Shown here piece by piece: positions 48,986 to 61,001 of a stretch of DNA of 64,000 bases; position 1 is the stretch's first letter; every line of letters begins with the position of its first letter. The translations under genes and the position numbers were made by a program. Below the pieces are notes generated by a model. That model was not told where the DNA came from and did not search any database. It saw only the letters and a list, made by a program, of their open reading frames with translations. The stretch comes from Anniella stebbinsi (taxonomy: Eukaryota > Chordata > Lepidosauria > Squamata > Anniellidae), in the NCBI GenBank assembly GCA_029215795.1, contig JARDYH010000002.1, positions 274,358,310-274,422,309 on the forward strand. Reading direction: 5' to 3'.

Positions 48986-49986
48986 GGGCTTGGAAACGTA
49001 CAGGCACATACTTTGGCCATCAGACTTTCTCCTGGAAATATGTACCGTAGTTGGTGGTAGAGAAGAAACTGCAAAGAAATCAGAATATAAAGAGAAACTA
49101 TCCCTATTCAGGTGTTTCGAAAGTGTATCCTTGGTGGTGGTGGGAGAAGGCCCACACACTCTGCTCCCGCCACCCCTGACTTTCCTGTATTGAGCAGTTA
49201 GCTCTGAGAGAGCATTGCCAATGTGTTCACTTGAACACATTTATATTTGTCACCACGGCTGGGAATGCTACCCGATCATGGTTCCCCATCATGGGAAGGA
49301 CTGTATCCATGTTCAGCTGGTTGTTCTTACAGTCACCTTTCAGACTTTCTCGTTCAATGCAGAAAGAGAAGTGATGGAGAGGGTGAGGCTGGCATAAGTG
49401 GCCTTGCAGCTCCTCTACAGATAAGAATTTCCCAAACACTTGAATAGGGTTTCTGCAACATGCATAGGAACTTGTGTTTTCATTTGAGGTTTTCAATTTT
49501 CTTTAAAAGCTCAGGTGAAGCACTATGAGTACTAGGGTATTCACACACATTATAAACTCTTTTACTTTTAACGAATTACTCCTATTAACTGCTTTCTACT
49601 TCAGTAGATCAAAGCAATTGTTCACTCATAATACTAGCAATAAGCTAAGTATCTAAAATTACTCAGTGGGAATCAAATACAGTGGTCTTACTATGTGTTT
49701 ATAGAATAAAACCTGTTCCACTGAATTATTCTCCTGGGGGGAAAAAAGAAGTTTGCTTAAAATGCATTGGGACTTCTTGAATATATATATTATCCTAAAG
49801 ATCTCTGCAGTAGGCAGAATATTTTTGATGTTTGAAACTATACTATGAAAGACAAAGCAATATGCATGCCATTCAGTAAAGTCCATTAAAATTATAGCTT
49901 TGGAAGATGTTGCTACAAATTTATATTCTACATAGATGTATTTTTAACTAAAGGAACAGGAGTATCTATCCACTTGCATTTGTAGG
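48986..49986. other. Intronic sequence, nothing recognised
   Basis: No exon, element or RNA gene recognised; overlapping short frames only. Confidence 0.5.
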
Positions 49987-49994
49987 GCTTAGCA

Positions 49995-50131
49995 CAGCCT
50001 TCCCTAAATTGGTGCCCTCCAAATGTTTTGGACTACAACTCTCAGTATTCCTGACCATTGGCCATGCTAGCTAAGGCTCGTTGGAGTTGAAGTCCAAAAC
50101 ATCTGGAGGGTGCCAGATTGGGGGAAGGCTG
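49995..50131. mobile_element. Palindromic hAT-like MITE
   Basis: Starts CAGCCTTCCCTAAATTGG and ends GATTGGGGGAAGGCTG. The arms pair throughout (CTCCAAATGTTTTGGACTAC against GTCCAAAACATCTGGAGG). Flanks GCTTAGCA (49987-49994) and GCTTAGGA (50132-50139) agree at 7 of 8 positions, as expected for a hAT duplication with one mutation. Related partial copy at 58171-58288. Confidence 0.82.
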
Positions 50132-50139
50132 GCTTAGGA

Positions 50140-52739
50140 AACAGCGAAAGTGAGCATGTAAAAATAAGCAGAAAAACACAGGATTCTTTTATCCATCAAA
50201 CGAAGAAAATCCCTAAATGTGTAATACTACCTGGAAACAATGACTGTACATGCTTCTTTCACAGCCTCTGGCTGCATTTCAAGAACCCAGCTACAGAATT
50301 TTGATGTCACCTCCTGCCCCATGTAAACACTTTTCAACTAAGAAACCACTAGAAGACTGCAGGAAGACATTTCTGAGGCAACCTTTGAAGATGGCAAATA
50401 CATCAAACATGGCCCAAAGCTTACATGGATTCAGAAAGGTTTGTGTAGCTGCACTGCAACTTGTTTATATATATATATTTTAAGGTATGTGAGCCAGTTT
50501 GAAGATATGGAGATATTTCTTGTTTTTTTCTCCCTCAGCATGAAACCATCGTTAGCATAATTCACAGGTTCATGTCTGTCTGATTCTAAACACTTATCCG
50601 AGGAGAGAGAGAGAGAGAGATCTTTGTGACACTGGGCCAGGCCTGCAAACTGGAGAGTGCTTATACTAAACAGAGGGGCTAGTATGTTTCCAGTAGGGAT
50701 TAATCTGTACACCTCACAACAGCCCTCCACATCACTGTTATGTTTTTAATTTTTGTAAACTGCCCAGGCAGCTTCTGCTATGAATGAATGGATTTTTATG
50801 TACTGCATTTTAACTAGTGACGTGTGAACTCTCAACTCACCCCGATTGCCATTCATTTTTTGCAATCTTTCCTTTAGAGCATTGAAAAAAACACCTCATC
50901 AAATATTTTTGAGCACTCACAAAAAGAACACATCAATGGTTTAGGCAATCTCTTCCCCACAACTTCCTATGAATGCCCAGACCCCTTCTCTTCTCCCAAA
51001 CGTACTTGGCAGGGTAAGCTGAGCAATGGCAGCAGTCTGTCTGTCTGTCTGACACCCACCCACATCTTTTCTCTATCCATTACTCTCTGGAGGCCCATTT
51101 CTCTCTCTCATACTCTCTGTCTCTCTTTCCAGAGGTTGGATTATGCCAAGGGCACATCCCAGGTGCAAGGAGGCATCTTGTGGAAATGTAGTGCTTCAGG
51201 ACTACTGAGTCAATAGACAACCCCCATGTATACTGTACTGAATGGTCGTGGCAAATAAAAATGAAATGAGTAAGTTCTTTATAACCTGGCTCTGCGATCT
51301 GACTAGACCTGCATCAGACCTCACTCTGCCTCTGGACCATATTCTATATCTTTGGACATTTTCTGTCTGGTTGTCTTTCAGCTGGACTATTCCATGTTCT
51401 CTCATTGCCTAGGCCACTGAGACTAACTATTATTGAGATCACCCCACCCTTAATCCCCGGGGGGAAAAATGTCATACTACCATTCTTTACAGGTATGAAT
51501 AACAGCAGGAATGGTCAGAGATCAGAACATATCATTTATAGATCTTCCAGACAATATTTTATAAAGAGTGAGGAAAAGGGGCATTTGAGAAAGGGAGGGG
51601 GGGAAGCATTTGAGAAATGGGCTAGAGTGGAGACCTCCACCCCAACTATATTTAATAATGTTGTTAGGGTCAGCCTGTACACAGAAAGTTTATGAGAATC
51701 AATCCTTTTTTAATAATTGCCTAGTCTTGGGATGCAGCGATAACTAAACCTGGCAAGAAGATCAAAGGCTTTGGCGACAAGGAAACAAAGTCCTATTATT
51801 GGGGAATCAATGAGTTTGCAAATCATGTTAATGAGCTGGATTTCATGTAATTAAATAGCAAGAGGAAAGTCCAGGATCAAAGGCTGGCTAAAGAAAACAG
51901 ATGCTCTCTGGATTAACTTGTACAGAATAAAAAAGACAGATTAAGAACACGGATTCTCCCTCCCCGCTTTCATGACCTGGTTTTAGGCAAAGTGTCTTGC
52001 ATTTACATTTTAAAATGCAGCGGTGGGGGAGAAGAAGAAATAGCAAAAGGAAATCTAGGAGTTGGTTACGGAGGCCTTCCTTGCATTAATATTTTCTGAA
52101 TTTATGACACATTTACAAAACATTGTTACAGACATGCTCTTCTAGCTGTCTCCTTGGCCTTGGCATGGCCTGATGGAGCAAAGAGGTATTCCAAGTTTTT
52201 GAGGTAGCTACTAAAGTCTGGGTGGGAATTGAAAGATAGTGGGCACTTGGTCTCAGATAAATTTGAACATTTGCCAAGATAGTTGAAAGTTTGGACTTAA
52301 GAGCAACCAGAGTTGTTTAAGGCTTCTGGCTAGGAAGCCATTTTGAGGGGTTAGATTGATGTTGCTTTTGGAGTAGGACTGCCAAATTGTGTGTTTCCTT
52401 GCTACCTGCTGTACCTGTAAATAAACAATGATCATATCAGCATCATGTGAGGCTGCCAAAGAAGAGCTTTTAGAGCTACACAGATAAGCTGTTTCTGAAG
52501 TATTTACAACATACAATTCTGAGTGCAGTAATGGATCTTTCTTTAACATAGGTGAAGGTCTTTCAGATCCTTCTTGACATGTGGAGATAAGCAAATATAA
52601 GCAGATTGCAGCTACATAGCTCAACCTACAACCTAATGTCTCAACTGATAGGACTGCTTATGAGTTCAGATTATTTTGAAAATAGCATATCTGGCATGGG
52701 GGCCAAGTAATGTAGTGGTTTTATATTGAGGGAGAAACC
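50140..52739. other. Intronic sequence, nothing firmly recognised
   Basis: Only simple repeats ((AT)n near 50466, (GA)n at about 50608-50620, CT-rich 51030-51130). 51720-52000 is repeat-free and balanced in composition; no exon seen. Confidence 0.45.
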
Positions 52740-53010
52740 CAGACCCCTCCATATGATCTGCAGTGCAGTGGAGGCTGGGGCCGTTCATCTGCTCTGGGTT
52801 TCAGTCAGAACCAGTAAGAACACTAAAGGAGCCATCCAGACTGCACACAAGGTTTAAAAGGTAGCTCAGACAGTTGGAATTCCAACTGTCTGAGAAAATA
52901 TAGCACATTATTCAGTAAAAGTCCAGCACCTTAAATTTCACTTTATTCAATGGGAGAAATCTCCCATTAACATCATTGAGACTTTAGGGTGCTGAACTTT
53001 GGTTGGATCA
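52740..53010. repeat. Composite inverted-repeat region with a perfect 30-bp palindrome
   Basis: 52765-52835 is a half copy of the MITE at 33012 (GCAGTGGAGGCTGGGG, CTGGGTTTCAGTCAGAACC). 52865-52894 is a perfect palindrome (half-site CTCAGACAGTTGGAA). 52917-52996 has paired AAGTCCAGCACCTTAAA and TTTAGGGTGCTGAACTTTGG. Probably two MITE pieces joined. Confidence 0.6.
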
Positions 53011-53220
53011 TACCCATGGTGTAGTAATGATGGTAAGATATCATGTGCCAGAACAAACAAAACCTTCCCTTTTTTTAGCATCTTCCCCCTGACAAATTCA
53101 CATTGTCTTGATCTGGGTTTGTTCCAATAGGACCCCTTTCCAACTGGTCCATCACACAGCCTCAAGTCATTATATCCTTAGGGGGAGGAAACACAGCCAG
53201 AGTTTGTCTGGTGTCAGTGA
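53011..53220. other. Intronic sequence, nothing recognised
   Basis: No feature recognised. Confidence 0.5.
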
Positions 53221-53420
53221 GCTTTTTTAAAGGAGCGATTTACAGAATGCTCGTTACTGGCTACTCACGGATGTTCATGGGTCCTTTTGACAAAGCCGTC
53301 AGCCTCCTGCACGTCTCCTGCTCCTTTTCTCAGTTTTAGCGTCACAATGTAAACCTCAGAAAACCCGGCTCTTCTGAGGTTGTGCTATAAAATGCCCACT
53401 AGAGGGCAGTGGACCCATTG
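53221..53420 (+). repeat. Dispersed repeat related to 63500-63800, copy 1
   Basis: AGAATGCTCGTTACTGGCTA followed by CTCACGGATG resembles AAAATGCTCATAACTGGCCA followed by CTCACAGAAG at 63540, and CTCAGTTTTAG / TTTAGTTTTAAG follow at similar distances. The right side has TATAAAATGCCCACTAGAGG. Unclassified. Confidence 0.45.
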
Positions 53421-54298
53421 AAATGTACAGGCCAGGTAGTCACTGCTCTCTTCTCCATGTAATTGTGCGCACTTCAAACGCGGAAGAGAACCAGGAAGAG
53501 AGCAATGGTAAGGAAATGTGCTTTTCCCCATCTGAAAGTCCTCAGTGTCTTGCTACAATGAAGCACAATGCGGTCACTAATACACAGATATTCAGGAAAA
53601 TTGGAATAGTTCTCTGCCCTCTCTTTCATGTTGATATTCCAGTTCAGTACACAAGAGGAAACTGCATTCTATTCCCTATGCCATAAAAATGAGAGCGCAA
53701 TTCAGCAAAAGGTTAAACAAAGATGTTTTAGATATAACAACAAGAACTGTGTTAAGCTATAATATGCTTTTCTAAATTAGTCTGTATTCCTCTGTGCCTT
53801 CATGCTTGGAAAGGTATTTGAAAAATGTCAACTCTTTCACAAGCACACAATGGCATTAGTATGAAACCTAAACATTTGTAATTATTTTGTAGTAGTAAGG
53901 CAATAAACCAACAGGTACAAAATAGTTCTATGTTCAAAGTATTGCTGAATCTCTTATGTAAGACTGTCTTCTGCAAAATGTCAAGCTGTTAATTTATTGC
54001 TCTGAGATGAGTGGAACCTTTAGCTCACAGGATGTGGCTCTTTGCCAATCTGAAAAGCAGGTGTCCTACACAAATGGACTCCTGTAGCCTTGCAACTCCT
54101 CAGTGAAGTCAATGACACTCTTTTAAAATGACAAATAGAGTCAGTTGCATTCAGTGCAAATGCAGTCCAAATGCATAGCACAATGCACAAAAGGTACCTA
54201 ACTAAAACCAGCCCACTCAAGAAGATCTTCATGTTGGAAAAGGATTTTCATCTTCATCTTGGCTTGCACATCAGGACTGTCCTATCGGAGGACTAACA
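53421..54298. other. Intronic sequence, nothing recognised
   Basis: No element ends or coding recognised. Confidence 0.5.
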
Positions 54299-54560
54299 AT
54301 TTGGGGCTGTTGTTGAACCAAGGCTTGGTGTGTTGTCTGAATCTAGGACATTTTCCATAGGGTGCCTTGTTAACCATGCAGTGTGGCTTGTTAACTACCC
54401 CGAATAACCCAACAAAAAAACATGGGTTTTCAAGGTGGCTTATTCGAGAAACGTAAGCCACACTGTATGGTTAACAAGCCATCCTGTGGAAAATGCCTTG
54501 TGTTCAGGCAACACACTAACCCATGGTTCAACGAACAACCTACAGTTCAACAACAACCCA
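54299..54560. mobile_element. Palindromic MITE
   Basis: Paired arms: GACATTTTCCATAGGGTGCC with ATCCTGTGGAAAATGCC, CTTGTTAACCATGCAGTGTG with CACACTGTATGGTTAACAAG, and outer TGAACCAAGGCTTGGTGTGT with ACACTAACCCATGGTTCAAC. Loop about 54400-54435. No clear target duplication. Two overlapping plus-strand frames here are shadows. Confidence 0.7.
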
Positions 54561-54630
54561 CACTCACCCACTTTATCTGTCAAGAATGCTATCCATGTAT
54601 ACACCAGTGCTTGCAGTTCTTAAGTGATGT

Positions 54631-54708
54631 GTCTGTGGCTTAATGGTAGGGTACAGGATTTATATACAGAAGTTTCCATATTCTATCTTTGGGAACTCTA
54701 GTTAAAGC
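54631..54708 (+). mobile_element. Decayed tRNA-derived SINE head
   Basis: GTCTGTGGCTTAATGGTAGG resembles a tRNA A box; TTCCATATTCTATCTTTGGG is a decayed B-box region; then AACTCTAGTTAAAGC. Same layout as the minus-strand SINE at 45595-45775. Confidence 0.5.
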
Positions 54709-55143
54709 AAGGCTGAGGAACCTCAGGCCCAGGGGCCAAATCTGCCCTTGGAGGAGAAAGAGGTTAAAGGATCATGGAGAGACCTAAGCTTGAAACCCCG
54801 GAAAGCCATCCGGCTAACCAGTACTGGGCTTTATGGACCAGTGAAATGAGTCCATATAAAGTAGGTCCATATATACGACACTGTAAAGAGTGACAGGAAA
54901 TGTAAGTCTCCCAAAAGCAACACACACACACACACACATTGGATATGTGCCTGTGAGCCACACGTGCCAATCATAGCTCTCTGGTATGTGTCCAGTACAT
55001 GTTTCCAACTGCTTGGAGATGTCTTACCGTATTTCCTTCACACTTCAGAGCAGTTAGTATTGCTGCAAAAATCAGTGTATATGTGACAAAAACACTTGCT
55101 GTATAGAGAAAGACCCACCCCTAGTTTGCAACTATGGAAAGCA
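54709..55143. other. Intronic sequence with a (CA)n repeat
   Basis: (CA)n at 54920-54938. GAGGAACCTCAGGCCCAGGG at 54715 looks like a repeat edge. Otherwise unrecognised. Confidence 0.45.
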
Positions 55144-55275
55144 GGGCAGAATCTACACTACTGCTTTAAAACATTTTATAACAGTAGTGACAACTGTTGA
55201 CGCCTAGGACACACTCCATATACAGTTTTCAAAACATTTTCAAAATGTCATATCCTGCTTGGTGTAGATCTGGCC
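55144..55275. mobile_element. ATCTACAC-type MITE, copy 2
   Basis: Ends GGGCAGAATCTACACTACTG and TTGGTGTAGATCTGGCC. Body parallel to 47878-48010 (CAACTGTTGACGCCTAGGAC against CAACTGTTGGGGCCCAGGAC). Confidence 0.8.
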
Positions 55276-55734
55276 TAGGTCTGCTAAACCATTTTGGTCA
55301 TTGATTTACTTTTAAAATACACATATATGCACTCATATGCACTTGCTAATTAATTTAAATGCCTTCCATCCACACCTGGTTTACTGGGCATGGGGAGGCC
55401 ATTGCGGGGGGGGGTGCTGGAAAGACGGAGTGTGGAGGCATGCCATTGGCAGCCTCTGGATGGTGCCACTGGGGCTGGGAGGGGACAATGTGGGCATAAA
55501 TTCTGGCTCGCCCCTCCCAGCCCCCTTCTTCGGCGCGAGTCTCCCTCCCTCCCTCCCTCCCTATAGACAATGTGGGTTTGCTGGTTGCCCTTGGGGGGCC
55601 GAGTAGGAATTTTTTGCTCATAATCAAATTCCAGTTATGGTTTTTTTCACCTACTCTTCACTGTAAGACAAAGGGGGAGTAATAACTAGGTTAACTGGCA
55701 TTTCAGATTTCGTCTCATTTCATTAAGGCAGTAT
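55276..55734. other. Intronic sequence with a GC-rich patch
   Basis: G-rich run at about 55405-55415 and (CTCC)n at about 55540-55560. Frames of about 90 codons on both strands overlap each other. Nothing recognised. Confidence 0.4.
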
Positions 55735-56075
55735 GTGCAGACATCGGGAGTGAGTTTAGGGCTGGTGAGCATTCTTAGGCACCGTTGTGGTGATTGGTAA
55801 TGCCTGAGGCATCTTGCAGCCCCAGCTGGAGAGATAAGGGTTGCCTCTAAGGCCAACCTTTCTCACTCACTTGGAGTTTTGCAAGCTGAGGGGAGAGTGA
55901 CACTGAAAGGCCTACCTACCCCAATAAGGGGAAGACCAGGAGGTGGAGGACTACATGCCCCACCTCTCAGCCTACGGATGGCTCACCAGATCCAGTTTAT
56001 GCCTAGGCCTCCACCCCTTTGCAGAGCTTAAATAAATGTGGCCCTATTTAAGCCCATACTTCTGTCTCATCTTGT
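55735..56075 (+). repeat. LTR-like or transcript-end-like repeat
   Basis: Distinct composition, ending in AATAAA (56031-56036) followed by GTGGCCC and TCTGTCTCATCTTG. This resembles the R/U5 part of an LTR, but no TG...CA ends, primer-binding site or partner LTR is visible. Low confidence. Confidence 0.25.
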
Positions 56076-56901
56076 TATTTCCACACTCCATTCCCGCAAA
56101 CACTTGCATGCATAGATACAATATTAATCTCTTTCCCCGGTTCCTTCCCTCAATCAGATATCAATGTCTTATGGTGGGATGCAGATTTAGGAGTGCGAAA
56201 CTGAGATAGTGGAAGTGGACTACCCTATTCCTTCTCCTATACAGAGGTTTGGTGACCCTGCTGAATTGGGTGAACTATGGTGTGTGTGTGGGGGGGGGGC
56301 GATATGGGGATCCCCAAACTGGGCAGCGACACTAGTGAAGCCCTTCCATCCAATTCCTATATCTGCTTACTGAGAAGTCTCAGTGAATCCAATGTTGCTT
56401 CCACCCAAGGGTGCAGATGTTTGAAATGCATTCTATTTCACAGCTTCTGTAGGATCTTATTTATAATCATTAAGGATTTGAGAGAACTTTAACCACTTTT
56501 CCAATGCTGCATTGGTTCTGCAAGATTACAGTGACAGAGATATTGATATTACTTTGATGTTATGTCCTTAAGCTAACCACAGTGAAATAAATGAGTGATC
56601 TCTTAATTACAATTGCACTTAATTACAAGTGATATCTTAATTACAATTGGTCTGAGGAACAGTAAAAGCAACAATGTGAGGAGAGGGTTTGGAAAAGCCA
56701 GATGTTCAAAGAGGAATGATTCAATAAAGTAAGAGAAAGCTAATAAGATAAAATAAAAATTCTGAAATTGACTATTTTTTAGTTTTGCTTTTATCTACAG
56801 ATAATATTAAGCAAACCCAAATAATTATTATGATTTTACCTTTAAAATGCTTTTCAAGAATATACCACTTCCATCATATTGCAGCATCACACTTGTAGAG
56901 A
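56076..56901. other. Intronic sequence, nothing recognised
   Basis: (TG)n/G run at about 56280-56299. Near 56590-56650 CTTAATTACAA(T/G) is repeated three times. No element ends. Confidence 0.45.
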
Positions 56902-57249
56902 GTCATCAGACGGGGTGGGGGTGGGGAATCACGTTCCTTACTGTCGCTTTCCCCCTGCTTCTGTCCCATGATACTTCCTCTTTCTTCACACAGGGGAAGA
57001 AAGAGGAAGTAAACAATTACCTTGTGCCCATTCAGTGGGCGTTTTTATCGCGCCGCTTTTCCTGCACACAGGAAATTGCACATTTTGTTTTCCCCCCAAA
57101 ACCGGATTTACCAGGGTTTTATTTGTTGTGGAAAGAAGACCAGAAGGAGTGGGAGACGAGTGGGAGGTGGATGGCGTCGTCAAAAGGACCAGTGAAAAAC
57201 CATGAGTGGACAGTAACAACCATGTAATGAAACATTCGTCTGATGACGT
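56902..57249. mobile_element. Inverted-repeat element with GTCATCAGACG ends
   Basis: GTCATCAGACG at 56902-56912 and CGTCTGATGAC at 57239-57249 are perfect inverted termini; inside, CCTCTTTCTTCACACAGG and GAAGAAAGAGGAAG pair. Length 348 bp. No clear duplication. The 126-codon frame across it is not recognised. Confidence 0.65.
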
Positions 57250-57282
57250 TCGTAGTTTACTATTTCAACACAAAACTCTCTT

Positions 57283-57365
57283 TTAACATTGATGTAAGCC
57301 ACCCTGGGAGGTTTTCTGCCCTTCACAGTGGCCAATAAATAGTTTAAATAAATAAATAAATATTA
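57283..57365 (+). mobile_element. LINE 3' tail
   Basis: GTAAGCCACCCTGGGAGG, then CACAGTGGCCAATAAATAG and AAATAAATAAATAAAT, parallel to 14262-14365. Confidence 0.55.
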
Positions 57366-58170
57366 AAATGGAAATATTTAAAACTCCTAAATGTGTTATC
57401 TTAATAAATAATAATAAAAACATCTTCCAGGAGCATTTTCTTGTTTTAACACTATAACTAACCACTTTGACTAATAATCAGGCAAATGGGTCACTACCCT
57501 CTGTGACGCTATCCAAAACTTCTCTTTCACTGCCACCACCCTCTTTTTTATTCTCAAAAAGAGTGAGGGAACTATAAATCTTCCTGGTATTTATCTTTGT
57601 GTGTGAATGTGAATGCGTATCACCAATCTAAGGTAACAAATTAGACCGAGTGAAAGTGGTTAAAAGAACGAAACAATATTGAAAACTTTATGAAGGAAAA
57701 GATATTTAAATGCACAATAGGTTTAATGTTATTAAAAATCCCTCCATCTCTCAGAGAAAACTAACTACCCTCAAAAACTATAGCCGCACTTTCTTAATCC
57801 TATCCTGATGAAAGCCCATCCGTCTCCCTCTTCTCCCTCTCCCAACGGCCTCCCAACGGCCTCCCAACTCCCCCCTTTATCCTCTCCCTCCCTCTCCACT
57901 CCAAATCAATCAACCAATCAGACAACAAAATTCAAACAGCTTAACATTCTAACTCCCTCTCCCCACTACTTACCGTTGCCTGTAATAAAAAAAACTGGCC
58001 AAAGAAAATCAAGCCCTGAACCAACCATTCAAAAATTATACGTACAAACAACAACATAAAATACCATTTCGTCACATTAGGCATACAGCGTGGTGTGTTT
58101 TTTTTCAAACCATAAAAGGAGCAACCCTGCACTGGACTAATACAAGAAATCCCAGCACCAATTATCTACA
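57366..58170. other. Intronic sequence, C-rich in part
   Basis: 57800-57960 is pyrimidine-rich with a CCCAACGGCCT tandem pair. No element or exon recognised. Confidence 0.45.
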
Positions 58171-58288
58171 CAGCATTCCTCAACCTGGTGCCCAACAGAT
58201 ATTTTGGACTCCATCAGCTACAGCCAACATGGTCAATCATCAAAAATGCTGGGCATTGTAGTCAAAAATATCTGAAGGGCACCAGATT
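58171..58288. mobile_element. Palindromic hAT-like MITE, partial
   Basis: Starts CAGCATTCCTCAACCTGG; arms GATATTTTGGACTCCATCAG and GTAGTCAAAAATATCTG pair, as in 49995-50131. The right terminus is missing where the L3/CR1-like sequence begins. Confidence 0.65.
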
Positions 58289-58291
58289 AAA

Positions 58292-58985
58292 AACATAAGA
58301 AGATCCATGCTGGATCAGACCAGATTAGGAGCATAAGAAAAGTAATGCTGGATCAGACTGTTCTCACAGTGACCAAGCAGCTGTTGACCAGGAACCCACA
58401 AGTAGGATAAGGATGCAACAGCACTCTCCTGCCCAGGTTTCCCAGCAACTAGTATATATAGGCTTACTGCCTCTGATACTGAAGTAGCACATAGCCATCA
58501 GGACTAGTAGCCATTGATATCCTTCTCCTTCAGGAATTTATCCAGCCCTCCTTTAAAGGCATCCAAATTGGTGGTTATCACTATGTTTTGTAGTAGTAAA
58601 CTCCTTAGTTTATGCGCTGCGTGAAGAAGTACTTCCTTTTATCTGCCCCGAATCTCCTACCAATCAGCTTCATGGGATGACCCTGGGTTCTAGTATTATG
58701 GGAGAGGGAGAAAAATGTCTTCCTATCCACATTCTTCGCACCATGCATAATTTTGTACATCTCTATCATGTCTCCCCTTAGCCCCCCTTTTTTTCCAAGT
58801 CAAACAATCCCAGCTGTTGCAACCTTCCCTCATAGGGGAGATGCTCCAGCCCCTTGATCATTTTAGCTGCCCTTTTCTGCCCTTTTTCCAGCTGTACAAT
58901 ATCTTCTTTTTAGGCGTGGTGACCAAAACTGGACACAGTATTCTGCGTGGTCACACCATAGTTTTGTATGAGCGCAATTGCAGAA
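58292..58985 (-). mobile_element. L3/CR1-like LINE 3' end
   Basis: Low-coordinate end starts ACATAAGAAGATCCATGCTG and contains a second GCATAAGAAAAGTAATGCTG, so the 3' end motif is doubled. Further up, GTGTGAAGAAGTACTTCC-like (GCGTGAAGAAGTACTTCC), CATGCATAATTTTGTACATC, TCTATCATGTCTCCCCTTAG and ACCTTCCCTCATAGGGGAGA show the reversed C-terminal coding region of a CR1/L3-clade ORF2, parallel to the CR1 at 9041-9850. No intact frame. The family also appears at 24610-24805 and 27165-27310. Confidence 0.85.
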
Positions 58986-60035
58986 GGCTTATTACACAAT
59001 ATAATTACATGTTCAGACACATTGTCTTAGAACAAAATTGGGGGACGGTCCACTGAAAAGCCGTTCCAAACACTGACTAGAACATTTAGCTCATTTCCTG
59101 GGAGAAATAATTCCTCTCATTATTTCTTTCTTCAGAAAAACACAAAAACCGGTAAGGGGGTGCTCCTGCCTCTTCGGACTTTGTCTCAATCCTTAATAGG
59201 TTAAAATAGAAAAGTTGTTTTACTGTTTTGCTAGACCTCATTGGATGAAAACGAATTCAAAAATGGGAGGAAAACGAGTAATATCAGGCAAATGCAAATT
59301 TATACGAAATAACATATGGCAGTGTGCCACGCTTCACTTACTTGCCTGCTTATCTTCCCAACCTGAATTCTGCACCTGAGCATGGGTTGCATGTTCAGTC
59401 CAGCCCTACCTTGCCAGATTTCACAAATGCCACAAGGACCTGCCACATATAAAAATTTGGCACATGTGGCAATTTCCCCCACCTGCAACATACTTTTGAA
59501 ACAACGCTGCTGATTTATTGCAGGAAAACGAAGTTAGAAAACTGGCAATTTCTCGTAAGAAAGGTTGTTTGAAGATGAAATGCATTCTTTCTGCTCAGTT
59601 ACACAGCTATCATCACTATGAAGAAATTCAAAGAAAAGACTGAGACCTTTTTCTGCAATGGTACTATGTGAGCAACACAATGATAAATGTTTCTTGAGGT
59701 CATATTACCAGGTTCTGCCACTATTTCAGCTGTGAAGGTTACAGCAGAACTTGGCGGTACAATGTCCATTCCAGAAACTCACGACGTGTTCCAAACGATC
59801 TGCATAGTTACAGTTCTTTTTCTGGTAAACAACCATGACCCTTAAACAAGCAAAAGTGTACTGTAACTAACTGTGGCAAATTAACACCTCATCACGTTAA
59901 TGAGGATAACTATTAATAATAGATAATGCCATGCATTCAAATATTATGCCATGCATATGAATGTTTATAAATTTATACATATTTATAGTTTCCAAAGCGG
60001 AAGTCTTTTTAGCCTGTGGCAGCAAAAACAACTAA
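58986..60035. other. Intronic sequence, nothing recognised
   Basis: No element ends, exon or RNA gene recognised. Confidence 0.5.
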
Positions 60036-60133
60036 GGGTGCAATCTTATGTATGTTTGGCCAGATAAACATCCTACAACTCTCATGGCTGGCTGGAGAAT
60101 GCTTGGAGTGTAGGACTTGATAGGATTGCACCT
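60036..60133. mobile_element. Harbinger-like MITE
   Basis: Ends GGGTGCAATCTTATG and GATAGGATTGCACCT, with TAA at 60033-60035 and TTA at 60134-60136 (both fit TWA, not identical). The hairpin interior TAAACATCCTACAACTCTC resembles 6163-6272. Confidence 0.65.
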
Positions 60134-60224
60134 TTACAAAATTATTGTGGCATAAACTTTTGCGGACCAGAGCCCACTTCATCTGACACATGGAATGTCT
60201 TGCTGGATTGTCATCCTTAGCTCA

Positions 60225-60360
60225 GAGAAATGTATACAAGAATGTGTATAATTGGAGAAATGCCTACAATAGTGGTGATGCATAGTAAAATGCATACACT
60301 TGGAGAAATACGTACAAAATTAATGTTCGTGGAAATGCCTAGAACAATAAGTACAGATTG
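60225..60360. repeat. Diverged short tandem repeat
   Basis: GAGAAATGTATACAAGAATG, then GGAGAAATGCCTACAA, GGAGAAATACGTACAAAA and GGAAATGCCTAGAAC: four diverged units at about 30-50-bp spacing. Confidence 0.55.
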
Positions 60361-60946
60361 TCATGTGAACCTTTTACTAAAAATATTGTAAACTGATGCA
60401 GAAAATGGGACAGAATGAACTTGTGCCTCAAGAAGCTTGAATAATACAGAAACGGAAACAGGCAGATATGACCATCCAAACCCTGAATTAGACTTGATTT
60501 TAGGGACGTGTTTACACATGACTGAAATGGTTATTATAGACATATCTGTATGTACATATAGTCGTGAGAAAAATATATAGATGAAAACTAATTCAATATA
60601 AAAAATGAAAGCATTTACACTTACTGAGGTCCATAATAAGATGTTACACATTTGCAAGGACATGCTCAGATTTCCTTCTTACTTCAAAGAACACGTGACT
60701 TGGCTTATTAATAGCACAATCTATCTATTTTAAAACACCATGGGCACAATTCACCACTACTGCTTGTTTCAATGGCAGGAGCCTTATGCAAGCACCTGTG
60801 AAATGAACAGGGTCCCTGTGAAATGAACAAAACACAGCAGTGGCAGCTTTGGTAGAGAGGCATATCCAGGGAGGATGAAAAGAGAGCCAGAATGTGTTCT
60901 TACTGAATTTATGTGAATGAATGACTGGTGTGTGTGTGTGTGTGAG

Positions 60947-61001
<55 letters not shown>

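Noticed and set aside
60225..60360. CRISPR-like array from spaced repeats
   Set aside because: Units are diverged, spacing is irregular, and the window is vertebrate nuclear DNA.
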